A DNA stretch of 22,310 bases from Saccoglossus kowalevskii (GCF_000003605.2 NW_003132352.1:48588-70897), one strand, 5' to 3'. Shown: positions 1-10,875, counted from the stretch's first letter. Made by a program: numbers and translations. The notes: generated by a model not told the origin, from the letters alone.

Positions 1-126
1 TGTTTATAGTCATCTGTATGCATTGGTATACAGGAATTACATTATGGCATATGATATAATCAGAACTTCCAAATATCATATTATTGCTTTCATCTATGGT
101 GGCTTACTAAATATGGTATTGGACCC

Positions 127-274
127 CCAAATATGGTAGCAGAATACCAAATATGCTAGCAGAATACCAAATATGGTAGCAGAATACCAAATATGCCAGC
201 AGAATACCAAATATGGTAGCAGAATACAAAATATGCTAGCAGAATACCAAATATGGTAGCAGAATACCAAATAA
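127..274. repeat. 20-bp tandem repeat with 40-bp higher-order period
   Basis: About 7.5 copies of a 20-bp unit (AGAATACCAAATATGGTAGC). Units alternate between ending GGTAGC and GCTAGC or GCCAGC, so the true period is 40 bp. The last unit (261-280) decays into unique sequence. The array makes overlapping open frames on both strands because a 20-bp period cycles through frames without stops; these are not genes. Confidence 0.96.
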
Positions 275-280
275 ATTTGC

Positions 281-1323
281 CAATTACCGTATATATAACA
301 AGATATAAAATTAAGAAACAATACATTTCTTTCACTTCACAAATTGTCATATTAGATAACTTAGCGTGTCATGTTTAAAGGAAATTAAAAAGACAAATTT
401 GGAAATTGCTGAGTATATCTGCTAATGGTTGCCATGGAGATCACTCAGATCTGATTATTGATGGAAGATGAAAACAACAATCAGTTTAAAGATAAGAAAG
501 AGAGCAGAATTGGAACCCTGAATGTTCTACAGCATCATTTCAGATTTATTCGCCAACATTCTGTCTATTTTTACATATTCTTTTTATTTATGTGAATTTA
601 ATAATTTTGGAAAAAACATATTAAAATCAATATGATTTTGCAAATTAAAAAAAATTAAGATGAGAATTAATAAAATATTATTTAATGTCAATATTACTAT
701 AATTAACTGTTTTTAGTTCACAATTGGATATATGGATTTAGATATCAAATAAAAATGAATTTCAAGTAAAAATGGTGAATTTTTGAATCCTATATGTGTT
801 CAAAAATTGCTTAGTGACATTATAATTTCAAATTCAAATATCCATATCAAATATAGTCAGAATTTCAATATGCAAATGTTGAAAGCAAAATCATAATTCA
901 TAAACACCATGATGTTCCTAAGATTACTGCAGTGTTACATGGAAATTTGATAAAGAGATATATTGGCTCATTTTGACATCTACTGTAAAGCACAATAGTT
1001 ACCATGCCATGAACAATATGAGACCCTTGCTACATTTACAATGAGTGTTATTGTTTACATGAAATTAGAATCCACGCTGCAGGACATAGCTAACTCTCGG
1101 TATACACATTACCATGGTAACAATGACAAAGATGATTACAAGTTCTAGAAACGTGATATGTGCACATTGTCTGTAAAAAGAATGAAACCGACAATGGTTG
1201 AATACATCATTGGATAAAATGTTATCAAATATGATAGGGTAATATTCCTGTTTTTTTTTTTATCTATACAATATATAATTTGTTTTGTGTGCATGTATGG
1301 TGTCCTGTTTTCCCTGATAATGG
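281..1323. other. AT-rich DNA with no supported gene
   Basis: No exon, repeat array or RNA gene is supported. It contains X-box-like sites at 428, 998 and 1108 (the last, ATTACCATGGTAAC, is palindromic except for one pair) and a poly-T run near 1250. Confidence 0.6.
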
Positions 1324-1535
1324 TACTGTAGAATACTTTATTTTCGCTTGGAATTTATTTTCGCTATTTTCGCTGAAAGAATGATTCCGTGAAAATAAAA
1401 TCCAGCGAATATACTTTTTTTTCTATATTTCACATTAAACTCATCAAAAATCAGTGAAAATAAATTCCATACAAAACGCCAAAAAAGCCTTTTCAGCGAA
1501 AATTAATTCCACCGAAAATAAAGTATCCCACAGTA
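1324..1535 (+). mobile_element. Non-autonomous TIR element, TACTGTA...TACAGTA family, copy 1
   Basis: A 212-bp fold-back element with imperfect long terminal inverted repeats. The left end starts TACTGTAGAATACTTTATTT and the right end is the complement of a similar sequence, ending in CACAGTA. Interior modules CAGCGAA and GTGAAAATAAA repeat. If the outer TA is the duplicated target, it fits a Tc1/mariner-type MITE. It has no coding capacity. Confidence 0.8.
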
Positions 1536-1971
1536 ATGTAATTTGGTATCACATCACAACAGCCTTAATCCCTGCCTTCAAGTGTCTGATTACACCGAAT
1601 CTGACGTTCTTTTGATAAGAGTTCTGTAATTTCCGCTGAAGTAATAAGTTATATTACAAATACATATATATAGTTTGTTTTGTCCTTCATTTGTCCTTCA
1701 GAATTTTTTAAATATTATATAATATCACTCATTGAGTATCTAGATATTAAATAATGAATAAAAAATCAGAATGGATACAAACTATACAGTGTTTATTACA
1801 TTCAAAATTAACAGTAGCACAGAGCATAGACTATCAACTTTTGCACAAGGGTTACTTTTTTCAAAATACAGTAGTAGACCAACAGGACTACATGTACTAT
1901 AGAAATTTACAACAACAAAATACAATTTGATTTACACAAATCTTATGTCTTCAAAACTAAGGGTACATAAA

Positions 1972-2136
1972 TTAAAGCGAGAGGGTCGTCACATGCGCAC
2001 ATGCGGGAATGGAGCCCCAAGCGATGATAACAACACACACTAAAAATGCAAAGGCTAATGGGTAGATGCTTGTTTGTAAACAATGACACACTATGGCTGT
2101 CTGATGCATGCGCAGGTGATGACTCCCCCGCTTTAA
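1972..2136. mobile_element. TTAA-bounded short TIR element
   Basis: A 165-bp element with 27-bp inverted ends matching at 22 positions. The left end starts TTAAAGCGAGAGGGTCGTCA; the right end finishes GACTCCCCCGCTTTAA. Both inner ends reach a TGCGC motif. TTAA at both borders fits piggyBac- or Kolobok-type target duplication. The overlapping open frames here are not supported as genes. Confidence 0.65.
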
Positions 2137-2295
2137 AGGGGAACCGCTCAATCCCTTGGATTGCACCAAAGAATCATGGGACACTATTGTTTATGTTGTT
2201 TACAATGTTAATCTATCTTTTGTTATCCATTGTTATTTTAATCCAGAAAGTAAATTTGTTGTAAAATTAATCTTAACTGGAAGGTGCCCCTTTAA
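2133..2295. mobile_element. Second TTAA-bounded inverted-repeat unit, abutting the first
   Basis: Left end TTAAAGGGGAACC (2133-2145) and right end GGTGCCCCTTTAA (2283-2295) are inverted copies matching at 12 of 13 bases. The unit is 163 bp and shares its left TTAA with the right border of the element at 1972-2136. Confidence 0.5.
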
Positions 2296-3573
2296 GTAAT
2301 ACAACATTTATTTATTTATTTCAAGCACCCTCTTCAAAAAATATCAAAATGGCAATTTTCGTTCACCATGTGCCAGATTACAGCGAATATTATATTTTTT
2401 TGTTGTTGTCATTTTTATTGATTTTCACAACACTTTTACACTGAAGAAACAGTAAATGTACACAAAAACATATGCATTACAATTATTATTAATACACACC
2501 ATCAGAATTTACAGTGTAAAATTTATTAAGATCTGTGAAAAAAAAAACGATCAAAATCAAGATCTTCATCGTTATCTTCATTGAATGCTTTTGATTGTAT
2601 GTAAACTTGCAAAGCAATACCCGCCATGATATTTTTTCTGCATGTTTTGCCCTGCAGCAATGTTCTTTGACCTGACAGGTCAAATCAGAATGCTGTGTCA
2701 TACTGTCACAATTTTGTAATATTGGCTTTTATTACAATAGTTAAATCAGGGTATTTCAAAAGGGGTGATTACTATAAAGTCAAACTTGACCTTGAAAATA
2801 AAAAATCTACCAAAAGTGTGGGGTGGGCTCTTAGTTGAACATGGGTGCTTAAGTTGGACAAGTACAGTAACAACTTTTAATGTTGTTTGAGGGTAATCAA
2901 CCTATTAAATATTGATAAAAAAAATTACCACATTTATTTGTTTTAAAAGTGTTCGATAATTATTGATTAAGACATTGACATTAAGTCATTGATTTTTAAT
3001 TTTTTTTACCCAATCTAAAATACATGTATATATAAAAACAAATCAGAAAACATAAAAAATAATATTTGTTGAAATTTGCAAATAAATCTGGACAACCATA
3101 AATAAGGACCCATTATATAACTACATACTATTTTTTCGCTATATGTACTTGAACGAAAGTTTTCTTTATGACATCACGTTTTTCTCTTAGGAACAAATGA
3201 CAAATGGCTCAGAAATCTGCATTTTCATGAGTCTAACACATTTTTTGTGCGACTAGTTGTTCAGAGACCATAATTTGTTCTTGATTTTGTGAGCAGCAGC
3301 ATAAAATAAAACCATATGGTAAAAAGCAAGGAAATCCGGTGTTAAGTTCTAATGGAACCAACTAGTTAATTTCAAGCTCTGGTGGTGATTAACGACTAAG
3401 AATATAAATAAATACATGCAACTAATTTCAAGGTTCCTTATAGAATTATATAACATAATTTGCATAAAAATTCACAAATCTAAACAAAATCTTTGCATGC
3501 AAAATGCATGTCAGAATATATTGGCAGAAAAAATAATGTATACTATGTATGCGGTAAGTATGGGTTAAGTAAG
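2296..3573. other. AT-rich DNA with no supported gene
   Basis: No coding segment is supported on either strand; the open frame near 2489-2701 has AT-driven composition and no splice context. A TTGACCTTGA (2788-2797) matches the ERR/SF-1 nuclear receptor half-site in reverse, possibly by chance. Confidence 0.6.
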
Positions 3574-3785
3574 TACTGTAAAATGACTAATTTTCACTGG
3601 GTTCAAATTTTGCTGATTTACCATTCCAGGCATATTCAGTAGGTTTTAAATTCACGGTTTCATCATTTAGATAATGTGTTCTATGTTAATTTTACATATA
3701 TTTACTGGGTTTTAATTTAACGCATTTTCCAGTCAGTGAAATAAGCAAAATTAAAACCCAGTGAATAATTAACCCTTTTACAGTA
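3574..3785. mobile_element. Second TIR element family, TACTGTAAAA ends with CACTGGGT modules
   Basis: A 212-bp element with roughly 48-bp imperfect inverted ends: TACTGTAAAA and TTCACTGGGTT on the left, AACCCAGTGAAT and TTTTACAGTA on the right. It shares outer ends and length with the other family but not the interior. It interrupts a GGTAAGTA-rich stretch (3551-3573 and 3784-3812). Confidence 0.72.
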
Positions 3786-5309
3786 TGGGGTAAGTCAGTA
3801 TGTGGTAAGTATACAACTGACATTTGATTCTCATATTCAGCAGTGAAAATGTCTTCATTTCTGCATTTATTTCTTTGTCTAACAAACGTTTTAGTGAACT
3901 TTTACCAAAATCTGGAAAACCATAAATGCTAGTCACACCCTAATTGAACTTTGTTTATACTGATTGATAAGATATGTAAGTTTGAATATGACCAAAATAC
4001 TTATTGTAACGACAACAAAAAGACAATTTTAAGTGACATTTTCATGAATAACAAGCAAAGCATACTGGAATTGAACATGGGAAAGATTTCATAATAAATA
4101 ATATGATAAAAATTTAATGAGTTAATGACAGAACATTGAAAGTTTGTTTCCTCGTATACCTTTCCTTTATTAACATTATAGGCAAGCTAATAAACAAAAT
4201 AATATTTTGACCAATGAAAAGGGCTTAAACCAAGGTAACAGATTATTCAGTCACAAAACCATCAATTACATACCCCAATAGTTAAAGAGCAGGAGTCGTC
4301 ACACCACATCAGGTTCAATATTGGTTACCATAGCAACATCAATCAACCAATTAGATATGCCAGGGTTATTATTAAACATATCCTTTTAGTAAACATATTA
4401 TTTCAGTGTATAATATAGCTAATTTGTAATTATAGATAAATATGACCATGACCAATGTTTATGTTTATTGCGTTTTAATGAACTGCATATAGCTCTCAGA
4501 GTGCGTGATATAGGACTGGTGAAGACCAACCAGTTAACAGTGAACACATTAAAGTTGTTTGCCGCATTCAGATGACAGTGTTGCTTTTGTTTCAATTTAT
4601 TTGTGTCAAAGTTATCATCATGCAGAACATGTGTCAGATTCATTAGGAATTTACTAATCACTACCGATATTTCTGTATTTTTGGATGTTTTTTATCTTTT
4701 TTTTTTTTTAAATATTGCAATATTATAAATAAAGGTAGGTACATATTTAATGAAACTACTCTCCCTATCGCTCACTTCAAAATTTCTCATCAATTATAGT
4801 TTGAAGTAATTTTTTGACTGACACATGTTGTCAGTTGCTATGACAACAATTATACTGTCATTTTCTAAAAGACAAATATTTACATGACATAAAAAAAATA
4901 GTGAAATGTTTAAAATTACACTGGTATCCTTTATTTAAATAATAATGGACGACCCGCCAACCCATAATGGGTGAAAGCAAACTGTATGTACAAAATGTAT
5001 CAAATTTAAATTTTACAAAACAAAGCTTTAATAAAATTGTGAACAAACACTACCATGACACGTGGAGAACAGACATAGAAAGAACAGATTCAAAATTAAG
5101 ATGCTTTAATCTGTATGAGCAAACTATTCATCAAGAAACTTACCTGAAACAATTAAATGATAGGCAGTACCGGTATATATAAACACATTTAGATCACAGA
5201 CTTCTTATCGAAAACAGGCAGATGCAACTGACTGAAAATTGAACTTAATGTCAGACTAGGTGGCAACTGTGTTGTCATTGAAGACGAGTTACATTTTATA
5301 CCAGTGTCG
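3786..5309. other. AT-rich DNA with no supported gene; X-box sites
   Basis: No exon is supported; several 60-80 codon open frames are low-complexity. GTTACCATAGCAAC at 4324-4337 is a full match to the RFX X-box pattern and sits between CCAAT-like motifs; GTTGCTATGACAAC lies at 4834-4847. Confidence 0.55.
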
Positions 5310-5505
5310 GAGTCACAGGGGTGCAAAATGTTGGGGGGGGGGCTTCAAAATAAAGCTGAAACCCTTTGTGTCAGCAAAAATTGCCCCTCAATATGCAGGA
5401 AATAGCATTTCAGAGGGTCTAGATTTCAAAATCTTTAGCGCGAGGTTTGGTGAGCTGATCTCGTCCCTCCATGTAAAATTTCGTACCGCCACCTTTGTAT
5501 ACTGA
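5310..5505 (+). repeat. Probable dispersed-repeat relic with G-run
   Basis: A G10 run (5332-5341) is followed by text such as GCATTTCAGAGGGTCTAGAT, reminiscent of G-rich dispersed repeats in many marine invertebrate genomes (recollection, unverified). An 81-codon open frame crosses it but looks incidental: the G-run supplies the glycines and no domain is seen. Confidence 0.4.
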
Positions 5506-5970
5506 AGTACCAACTATACAAAAATGAACAAGATTAATTATATTGTTCTGACATGATACTGAATTCCAGATTCTGATACTGTCAAATTCAGGTGCATGAT
5601 GGGTAGTACTGATAAACAGCTAACAGCTAGGTCTAGTACTCTCCATACAAGCGGGATTCAAAATAATAAATGACAAATTTCTAAATCTTTCAGTCGTTAA
5701 TTATTATTTTAACTTTTATTAAACTTTATTGATCATGAATTTGAAAAAAAAGGGTCATATCTTTTTTACAATAGAAATAAAGCATATTCTATTCTGTTTT
5801 ATATAGAACACAAAACGTACTTGCGCCATATGGCAAAACAAAATGAGAAAGAAACTAGTTTTGAAATGTTATCATATATATTGTGTTTGGATATAAGGTA
5901 TGCAGTAAAATTATGATGTTCGATACATGGGTATCGGTGTACAACAGCGGTCTAGCACTACGCCACACTG

Positions 5971-6030
5971 CACGTGTACTCATATAGTTTCCTCCAGATC
6001 ACTGATGCCAGTCTAAACAAAGATGGCGAC
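5971..6030 (+). promoter_or_regulatory. Possible promoter-proximal region: E-box, YY1-like ATG
   Basis: CACGTG at 5971-5976 and AAGATGGCGAC at 6020-6030 fall in a locally less AT-rich patch (5940-6060). This arrangement is common at animal promoters of broadly expressed genes. No TATA box is required or evident, and the start site cannot be placed. Confidence 0.3.
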
Positions 6031-6087
6031 TTTGACTGTTGCGCAGATCAACGAGTACAAACTGAGATTCTACCAAGCTTTAATTAG
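6023..6087 (+). CDS. Possible first coding exon of an unidentified gene
   Basis: ATG in strong context (AAACAAAGATGGCGAC, which also matches a YY1 site typical of animal first exons) opens MATLTVAQINEYKLRFYQAL followed by Ile and a GTATTT donor after ATTAG. Composition is less AT-rich than its surroundings. A CACGTG E-box lies 47 bases upstream of the ATG. The first donor leaves phase 2; reading on, GT sites after 6109 and 6130 give phase 0, which would fit the exon at 10656. No family is recognised. The exon call rests on context and composition, not homology. Confidence 0.45.
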
Positions 6088-6546
6088 GTATTTTTTTGGT
6101 CATTGGAAAGTGTTGAAGGAATCACCAGCAGTAATAAGTCGCGCCAAGGTCAAACCTCATACTTGTGATTTCCATTAGAAGAGCACTTCGGATTATGGGA
6201 AAATCAATGTTTATCAACACAAATATTGCACATGCGCAGTGCGAAGACCACCGCTCTTTAACGCATGGCCTGGAACATTATTCAGTTCGATTTGTTGCAA
6301 AACCTCATTATCAATTTTGCTATCGAAATCTACACTGACACTACAAATAACAGTATCATTGACAGGATTGACAATGAAATAAACATACATATTGTTGGCA
6401 AAAGTTACCATGGATACACTCAATTTTGATTGTAGAATTTAGAGAAATGAAGAGATTCTCGCCATCGGAAGTAGTTTCTCGGCTAGCCTTCACTTTAATA
6501 TCTATGTCTACTATATTACTTGCATAGTGAATTACGACAGAGTTCA

Positions 6547-6665
6547 GTAAATGCGGTGGTTGTCGCATGTTCGAATTTCATGTAAATAAACAATGTATTT
6601 TACAAGCGTTGTATATGAGTCCCATATCGAACTGGACGCAGCGCGACGACTACCGCCCTTTAAGT
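6547..6665. mobile_element. Possible short TIR element related to 1972-2136
   Basis: Left end TAAATGCGGTGGTTGTCGCA and right end GCGACGACTACCGCCCTTTA are imperfect inverted copies and resemble the ends at 1972-2136. A further copy of the right end alone lies at 6234-6261 (GTGCGAAGACCACCGCTCTT). The interior is AT-rich with no coding content. Confidence 0.4.
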
Positions 6666-7410
6666 TGAAAGACAATCAAATAAAAAATAATATTTCTGAA
6701 ATTATTTAATATTTATAATTTTTATTATAAAATAATGGTTTTGTTGTTTCTTGATGGATCCATTTTCACGAGGCTCAACTAATTACTTCTGTGCACCTTT
6801 GTTGTATGCACTTTTTTAGCAATAAATTTTTTTCAAAATTAAGAGAAATTACAAATAAAAAATTGCTTATAAATCATTCTGGCAGAAAAAATATATATGA
6901 TATGTCTAGATACACAAACATATATAAAATGAAAGAACAACTCAGCAAGTCCCCCCCCCTCCCCAACTTGACAACTGAATTCACAGCATATTAAAAGAAA
7001 ATGTCATTTGATGCTAATTCCTCAGCGTGTGGGTGTGTGAATGAATGAATGACATTAAAGTACAGTGACACATATACTCGCTGACTGACTCAGGACTACA
7101 AAGACACTATAAAACCAAACGATAGTATCAAGCTTTACATGGGCACGTGTTTTTATGACTGTTTTTAAATATTATTTTTGTTTTCATTTTTTTTGCTGAT
7201 AGCTAAATGCTCTAAAATTAAAACCAAATAAATATTCAAATTTAAATTACTAAATTGTTTTTTTTTTTTCACAAAGCAGAGAATTTGAAACCTATAGATA
7301 AAACCAAATCTGCTGAAATAAAACATGAATATTTCTCTCACAAGGTGCAGTTTTGGCAGCAAGTTTACTATCGCTAAAAAAAACCCATATATGAGAGTAC
7401 TAGTATTTTA

Positions 7411-7706
7411 CATAACTTTCTCACAATGCATTGCAATCAATTGTTACAACTGATCACATGGTATATTTTAACCAATCATATAAGTGAAGTTTTATTCACT
7501 TGAATAACTTTAGTGAGTTTAATTTATAAAACTATTTTTATAATATTACGTTTCCACAATTTCCAGTTTGCTATTTTCACTGACACTAAGTCTATATATA
7601 CATTGACACTAAAATATCTATATAGAAACGTTATTTACAGAACATTCCCACAATGCAATGCAAATCAATTGTTAAACAATCACATGGTATATTTTAACCA
7701 ATCATG
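7411..7706. repeat. Diverged direct duplication with ZNF143-like and CCAAT motifs
   Basis: Segments 7411-7480 and 7638-7706 are diverged copies ending in an identical stretch (CACATGGTATATTTTAACCA then ATCAT). Each also has an ACAATGCAWTGCA core. The 157 bases between are AT-rich with no gene. Confidence 0.85.
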
Positions 7707-8035
7707 TAAATCCTTTTTTTGTCTACAGATGTAGCGTATGACGAGAAAAGAAATTGTGCTTTTTGTACATACATGTATTACAAATGCAAATTTATAGCCA
7801 GTGGAAAATAGACATTCTGTCACTGTTTTTTAAAGGTACCTGTCATATCAAGGATATAATCCCTAGTATAAACAAAATTAATAATTTTGTCCTCATACCT
7901 CGTAAAGTGATCACCATGGTGACGATCCCTATCATGGTGAGTAAGATGCAGGGATTGACACATGTAACCCCGGGGAGCTCAGCCGAACCAATCAGCAAGC
8001 AGCGTAGGAGGACAGTTAATGAGGTCCCCAACTAA

Positions 8036-10655
8036 TGGATTGCTCTTTCGTGTCGTAAATTAGGATGTTTACAAGAAGTGTCGTAAAACATGCCCCACAT
8101 TCAAATCCAACATTATCCCTCAGGTTGTCGGTAATCAAAGAATCTATTATTGTGGAGAAATTTACCGCCAGGAAGCAATAGTCAAATATACATTGAATTG
8201 ACTTATTGGTATTTTCTCGTACATTCCATGCAGACCCTGATCTTTCACCTGTACACTAATTCGATTTTATTTTGTGTCAAACATTTTTAGTAGTTTTATG
8301 GTACTCACATTTTTACTGTCACGTTGTTCACATTTAATATTTCAACTTTCAAAGAATGAGTAGTTTTAAGGCACTGATATGAACCATTAACAGACTTTGC
8401 AATTACTTCCGTGTAGATTTACTCCTAAGTGCATTTGGCAAAAGTGACAAAATAAGAGATTTACATTTATAAAACTAATTTAAATTCTAACAGTAAATTT
8501 ACAATGCTTAGAAAGTTTTTTGTAACCAATATTTATAATAATATTATTTGTGATTTTGATTTAACTTTGTAAATAAAAACAAAAAAAATCTATAAATTGG
8601 TAATACCCCGGTAATGCAATTGTAATGCAATCATTAACACTTTGAATACCAAGGTATACTTTCATCATCTTTCACAAAATAAATCCTTATTTTTTTCTAA
8701 CGTTTTAATCAAAGCCTGTAACCAGTGGTAAATTATGTCAATTTGTTCCAAAATTAACAGAAAATGTGAAGAAATTATGCATGAAAATTAGGTTAGTGTT
8801 CAGTGGATTTAAAAAAAAGCGATACAATCCAACCCAGCATAGGCAGGTCTTTAACGTGTCAAATCAATATGAAAATTAAAAACAAGACAATTATAAATAA
8901 TAAAGACAATAAACATTACATAATTATTTTAAGTTGACCTGCATGATATATAATTATTTTGGGTGAAATATTCTTTTTATAATCTATATACCAGTAAAAT
9001 AAAAAAAAATGAAATTAATCTAAATAATCTTTCTTGTTATGTCCAAATTTCCATTATGCCATTTTCTCCTGAAATAAATAAAGTATGTTCAGATGCAGTT
9101 TTCTCATTTGATGCGGTGAGCTAGAAAGTGATTAGAGCTGTTTCACATGCCTAAAAGCATTTGGATATCCCACCTGCCGAGCCCTGAACATGCCTCCAAC
9201 AACTTGAATACGATTGTACCATGCTGCTCAGTTGTACTCTGTACATAAGGGCATTGTATAAATACATGTAAAAAACAGTTACCCGGTGAGCTATTTTTCT
9301 CCACAAATATCTACTTCTAAAAACAAAAATATTTGTATAATTACGTATGCTGCCAAACAACATCAAAGAAAATTCACCTTGATTTTCATTTAATTAACAG
9401 CCTTTGATTTGACATCTTTTACAAATGTCAACGAGGAATAATAAATAAACAAAAAAGGGAAATAAACGTTTTTTTTTATATTGAAGATTTTCACTCTTGC
9501 CTGCCTCTGTATATATTACCCATCATGCACTGCAGGTGAAATCACCTCGTATATAATTAGATCGTGGTTTGAATACAGATAGAAGACATGCATACTGTGA
9601 CAGAAACACCTTAAATGATTTCTACATGCACTGTCACCCCCACACCACCCATCCTTGTCCACTAAAATTTCCAGTGTGCGATATTTGAGATGTCAACAAG
9701 CACTAAAAAATCCCAATGAAACACTAATTTTAATATTATATATATTTTTTTTCGCTTAATATCGTTTGAGGCCTACTTCTTCATTCTCATTCAAGATTTA
9801 TTCAGAGAGAGTGAAGGCAATCTTCCCTGAATATTTCATGACTTTAATTTTATGGCAAACTGAATTTTCCTCTTTTTTTTGGACCTCCATCCCTGGGTAC
9901 TTAAGTACAGTAGAGTGTCAAATTATTAATAAATACCAAATATTATTTTATTAAATTTCACTATAATTTGTTGAGTACTTGTGTATATAAATTATAAAAT
10001 ACAAATCATAAAAACATAATTATAATATAAATACGTGCAGTTTCTTGTATTCTACAGATCAAAGCGATTTATTTATTAATGACTGGGATATAGCAAAGAC
10101 ACCACAATAGATGTATTATTGAGTCTATGGTTAAAGTCATTATTTAATGAACACTGGTGAGGAAGTACTAAATCAGAATATGGGATAGATGGCGCTGTTA
10201 CTTAGACATAATTTTCCTCAGGTATTTTATTTTACTAAGGGTGTGGCAGATTTTTTTTTTTAATTTGATATTTAGCATCACATGTGAATCAGATGTGACA
10301 GAAATTACAATAATATATTTTAGCTTTTTGGGGGTAGGGGAGTGGATAAAGACTACTGAATGTTATAAATTAGTGTTTTTTTTTTATAGCATAGCAACTA
10401 TCAAAACCTAGTGAAACATTATTAAACAAGATTTATCAAAATTATTTTTCTCCCTAGCCATCAAAATATGTACATTTTGCAAACCCCTCTCACTTGGGAG
10501 TACAGTATATGTATCGTCTATGCATAGGTGTGATGATAGAGGGCGCTATTCATACACATGTGATTCAGTTCATCCAGTTGAGTCATATGCAAACTCTGAA
10601 TTGTATTTTATTAAAACAAGATATTTTCAATTCCGCCACTACTCATTAATTACAG
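8036..10655. other. Probable intron or intergenic DNA with no supported gene
   Basis: AT-rich, with poly-A and poly-T runs and no convincing exon. A ZNF143-like site, TACCCATCATGCACTGCA, lies at 9517-9534. If the exons at 6023 and 10656 are one gene, this is part of its intron. Confidence 0.5.
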
Positions 10656-10823
10656 TTGGTGATCGCCTACTTTAATCGGTTGGGTGTTGCAGCTACGAGG
10701 TATGAAGATGCTACAGATTTACATGCAAACCTGAAGAGAGTACTCTACATATTTGAGATGGAGACAGATGAGCCTCTGCAAGAAATAGTATACAATTATT
10801 TCAAATCCAGAGGCGATGGGTAA
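10656..10823 (+). CDS. Possible terminal coding exon of an unidentified gene
   Basis: The acceptor is attaattacag. Of the three forward frames only the first stays open, reading LVIAYFNRLGVAATRYEDAT, then an acidic segment with FEMETDEPLQEIV and YFKSRGDG, then TAA. The composition is protein-like, with mixed charged and amphipathic residues and few AT-driven K/N/I/F runs. An AATAAA lies at 10876-10881, 53 bases after the stop, fitting a last exon. A GG|GTAACT donor at 10819/10820 offers an alternative splice out. I do not recognise the family. It may be the end of the gene starting at 6023, but that link is inference. Confidence 0.5.
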   Translation: MVIAYFNRLGVAATRYEDATDLHANLKRVLYIFEMETDEPLQEIVYNYFKSRGDG

Positions 10824-10875
10824 CTTTTTTCTTGAATTCAAGAAGCTAAAAGCAAAGATTGGATAAGCAGCCTTA

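Noticed and set aside
94-350. Two long minus-strand open frames rich in YLVFC/IWYSA repeats
   Set aside because: They are translations of the 20-bp tandem repeat, which lacks stops in these frames; no start context or splice sites.
5260-5505. 81-codon + strand open frame
   Set aside because: It runs through a G10 tract and a probable dispersed-repeat relic; no domain and no splice or start support.
7725-7810. Strong pyrimidine-rich acceptor (GTCTACAG) followed by a short frame VAYDEKRNCAFC
   Set aside because: Only one of three frames stays open, for about 26 codons, with no good donor, and its phase does not fit the exon at 6023 with its best donor.
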